Assembly: GCA_964584325.1 (NCBI GenBank)
Contig: CAZOZP010000067.1
Coordinates: 1 to 17,363, forward strand
Length of the DNA stretch: 17,363 bases
DNA from: CAZOZP01 sp964584325
Lineage (GTDB): Bacteria; Bacteroidota; Ignavibacteria; Ignavibacteriales; Melioribacteraceae
Direction: 5' to 3'
Position 1 is the first letter of the stretch. Every line of letters starts with the position of its first letter. Positions 15,724-17,363 of this stretch are shown piece after piece. The translations under genes were made by a program, and so were the position numbers. The notes under the pieces are model-generated. The model made no database searches and was not told where the DNA came from. It was given only the letters and a program-made list of their open reading frames with translations.

Positions 15724-17331
15724 ATGAAAAGTCGGCTTTTAATTACAGCTATTTTATGTCTATCTTTTTTACTCTTTAATTGCAAGAAATCCGATACAGG
15801 AAATGAGCCTAATCCAATAACACCCTCTTTTACGATTGATATAATTGAAGCACAAAATGATGCTGACGACCTGCTAACCGAACTGCTTGCGGTTAAAGAT
15901 ACTGCCTCAGCACTTGATTCATTGCTTAAAACATTTCTAAAAGATTCTAATGTTGTTGAAGGTAAGGTAAATTCTCAAGGTATTTTTATCAGGTATAAGA
16001 ACGGAATAATCAGCGGAATTATGATAGATCCTGAAGACGGCGGTCAATACAACAGTACTTATAAAAGCAAATACATCAGTAATTCCGGTATTGAAAAGTT
16101 TTCGCCAACCTCCAAAAATACAATATTTATAAATCCCTCGTATTATGAACGCGCCGATTGGGCTGATCAGATTATTTCGCTTTACAATACCATCTTTCCT
16201 AAAGCCGGATACAGTGCCCCGGTTTTATATCTTAACGAAGCAGCCACAATCGCCAGGTTGACTTCGCTTTCCGGTTACGGAATAGTTCATATTTATTCAC
16301 ACGGATGGGCTTATCCTGATAAATGGAATATTCAGGAGGTCTATTTAATGACCGGCGAAAAAGTAAATGCTGAAACAGATCTCGCATATGAGAATGAAAT
16401 TAAAAACGGAAATATCCCGCTAATTAAAACACACAAGGGTGATTCAAGATATTATATCAGTCCGGCATTCTTCGCCGAAAAAAATAACTTTTCCAAAGAT
16501 TCTTCAGTTATTTATGGAGGTTTTTGTTATTCCTACAAGGGGAATTGGCCAAATTCTTTAATAAACACTGCCGGAACAGGAGCTTACACAGGTTTTACAT
16601 GGAGAGTTCTTACAGGATGGAACAGTACTCGGGCTATGTCATTGTTCGATACTTTAACCAATAATCAGTTAAAGAAACCTCGTGACTTAAATTATTGGTT
16701 TACTCAAACACCTGATGTAGAAAAAATAAAATATGATCCGGCGGATAAAGTTAATTGCATTATTAAGTTTTCAGGCAGAAATGATTTGACCATCTGGGAA
16801 CCTAAAGTAAAAGTTAATATTGAACCGAATCCCGCTTATGCGGCAACAAATGAATATATTGCTTTCACCGCAAAAACTAATGATGAACTTCCGTCAGGTG
16901 TAACTTATAAATGGGATTTCGGCGACGGCAGTGAAGGTAAAACAACTTATAACGACAGCACAACAACCTATGCATATACCTCTGAAGGGGAATACACTGT
17001 TAGCGTTAAATTGTATGACAATAATAATAAAATGTTTTCTGAAACAACTTCGCAGGCTGTAATTTCAAACTCAGTCAAAGTACCGGTTTTTTCGAAGATA
17101 AGTATTGATTTTAAAATCGGAGCAATGAGAACCTGGCAAAAGGAAGGTAAATATTATGACTGGGATACTCATACTTTAAGAGATACTTCTTACGGAAGGA
17201 CAGATTCTTCCTGGATTGATCTTAAGTATCCGTCAAGCATGTACGACAGTATGAATATAAGTAGTTCCGGAAGTTCTTTTTACGGTCAAAAAACAGAAAA
17301 CTATCAACATGTAAATTCCGCCGAAAATTGA
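15724..17331 (+). CDS. Predicted lipoprotein with caspase-like His/Cys motifs and PKD domain; 3' end probably replaced by an IS end
   Basis: I do not recognise a named family. Residues 1-20 form a lipoprotein signal: basic MKSR, a hydrophobic core, then LFNC with Cys20 as the lipidated residue (a relaxed lipobox). Residues ~130-330 resemble a caspase-fold (clan CD: gingipain, clostripain, CHAT) layout. A hydrophobic strand ends in IVHIYSHG (187-194, His193-Gly194), and a second ends in SSVIYGGFCYS (260-270, Cys268), the spacing expected of a catalytic His-Cys pair. A PKD domain follows (about 365-435), marked by WDFGDG (397-402) and EGEYTVSV (421-428), then a further region rich in Asp, Ser and Tyr. 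The last codons, from about His529, lie inside a putative IS end that also supplies the TGA, so the natural C-terminus is probably lost. GGAGGG (15715-15720) gives a strong start. An envelope location is predicted; peptidase activity is inference. Confidence 0.8.
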   Translation: MKSRLLITAILCLSFLLFNCKKSDTGNEPNPITPSFTIDIIEAQNDADDLLTELLAVKDTASALDSLLKTFLKDSNVVEGKVNSQGIFIRYKNGIISGIMIDPEDGGQYNSTYKSKYISNSGIEKFSPTSKNTIFINPSYYERADWADQIISLYNTIFPKAGYSAPVLYLNEAATIARLTSLSGYGIVHIYSHGWAYPDKWNIQEVYLMTGEKVNAETDLAYENEIKNGNIPLIKTHKGDSRYYISPAFFAEKNNFSKDSSVIYGGFCYSYKGNWPNSLINTAGTGAYTGFTWRVLTGWNSTRAMSLFDTLTNNQLKKPRDLNYWFTQTPDVEKIKYDPADKVNCIIKFSGRNDLTIWEPKVKVNIEPNPAYAATNEYIAFTAKTNDELPSGVTYKWDFGDGSEGKTTYNDSTTTYAYTSEGEYTVSVKLYDNNNKMFSETTSQAVISNSVKVPVFSKISIDFKIGAMRTWQKEGKYYDWDTHTLRDTSYGRTDSSWIDLKYPSSMYDSMNISSSGSSFYGQKTENYQHVNSAEN

Positions 17332-17363
17332 CCCATTAATCCGCCGAAAATTGACCCACCTAG
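17310..17363. mobile_element. Probable terminus of an IS21-family insertion sequence, continuing past the window
   Basis: From TG at 17310 the sequence reads TGTAAATTCCGCCGAAAATT and continues with two near-adjacent direct copies of an 18-base motif up to the window edge. IS21-family elements typically begin with TG and carry multiple short direct repeats at each end, bound by the IstA transposase. The motif resembles such ends as I remember them. It interrupts the lipoprotein frame just after residue 528. No istA or istB sequence lies within the window, so the identification rests only on this terminal pattern, and the exact boundary is uncertain by a few bases. Confidence 0.55.
17318..17358. 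repeat. Two direct copies of an 18-base motif, period 23
   Basis: CCGCCGAAAATTGACCCA occurs at 17318-17335 and again, identically, at 17341-17358, separated by TTAAT. The flanking bases are also alike (T before each copy; T or C after). The repeats lie at the extreme right edge and are best explained as transposase-binding repeats of the IS end noted above. Confidence 0.9.

Overview
The window is a compact, AT-rich stretch of bacterial chromosome with every supported gene on the + strand and very short or overlapping junctions. Genes for lipid A synthesis (lpxB, lpxK and a DUF374 acyltransferase) show a Gram-negative outer membrane. The overall gene set, the PKD-domain lipoprotein with a relaxed lipobox, the patchy Shine-Dalgarno use and the AT-rich codon choice suggest the Bacteroidota/Chlorobiota side of the tree, perhaps Ignavibacteria. 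That placement is inference from style, not a database match.

Region 1 (2-6990) is a tightly packed run, probably one transcript. It holds the C-terminal ~80% of the chromosome-condensation ATPase SMC (its start lies left of the window), an MtnX-like HAD phosphatase, a membrane methyltransferase of the ICMT/PEMT type, LpxB, a DUF374 acyltransferase that may be the late lipid A acyltransferase LpxJ, and LpxK. Several junctions overlap (1, 8 and 8 bases), which suggests translational coupling. The lpxB-DUF374-lpxK block gives three consecutive lipid A activities: disaccharide formation, a possible secondary acylation, and 4'-phosphorylation.

Region 2 (7027-9893) is pyruvate phosphate dikinase with a strong ribosome binding site, an unusual lysine-rich tail and a strong hairpin after its stop codon.

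Region 3 (9936-15611) is a housekeeping run: queA (queuosine in tRNA), ispD (isoprenoid precursors), plsY and gpsA (adjacent genes that make and acylate glycerol-3-phosphate), then recG (branched-DNA helicase).

Region 4 (15724-17363) is the least ordinary part. It encodes a predicted lipoprotein with a His-Gly / Cys arrangement like that of caspase-fold (clan CD) peptidases, followed by a PKD domain. Its reading frame runs into a sequence starting TGTAAATTCC and carrying two 18-base direct repeats 23 bases apart. This looks like the end of an IS21-family insertion sequence, so the gene is probably truncated by insertion. No CRISPR array, tRNA, rRNA, prophage or defence system is visible. No stretch of 300 bases lacks a gene; the longest gaps are 119 bases (9817-9935) and 112 bases (15612-15723).
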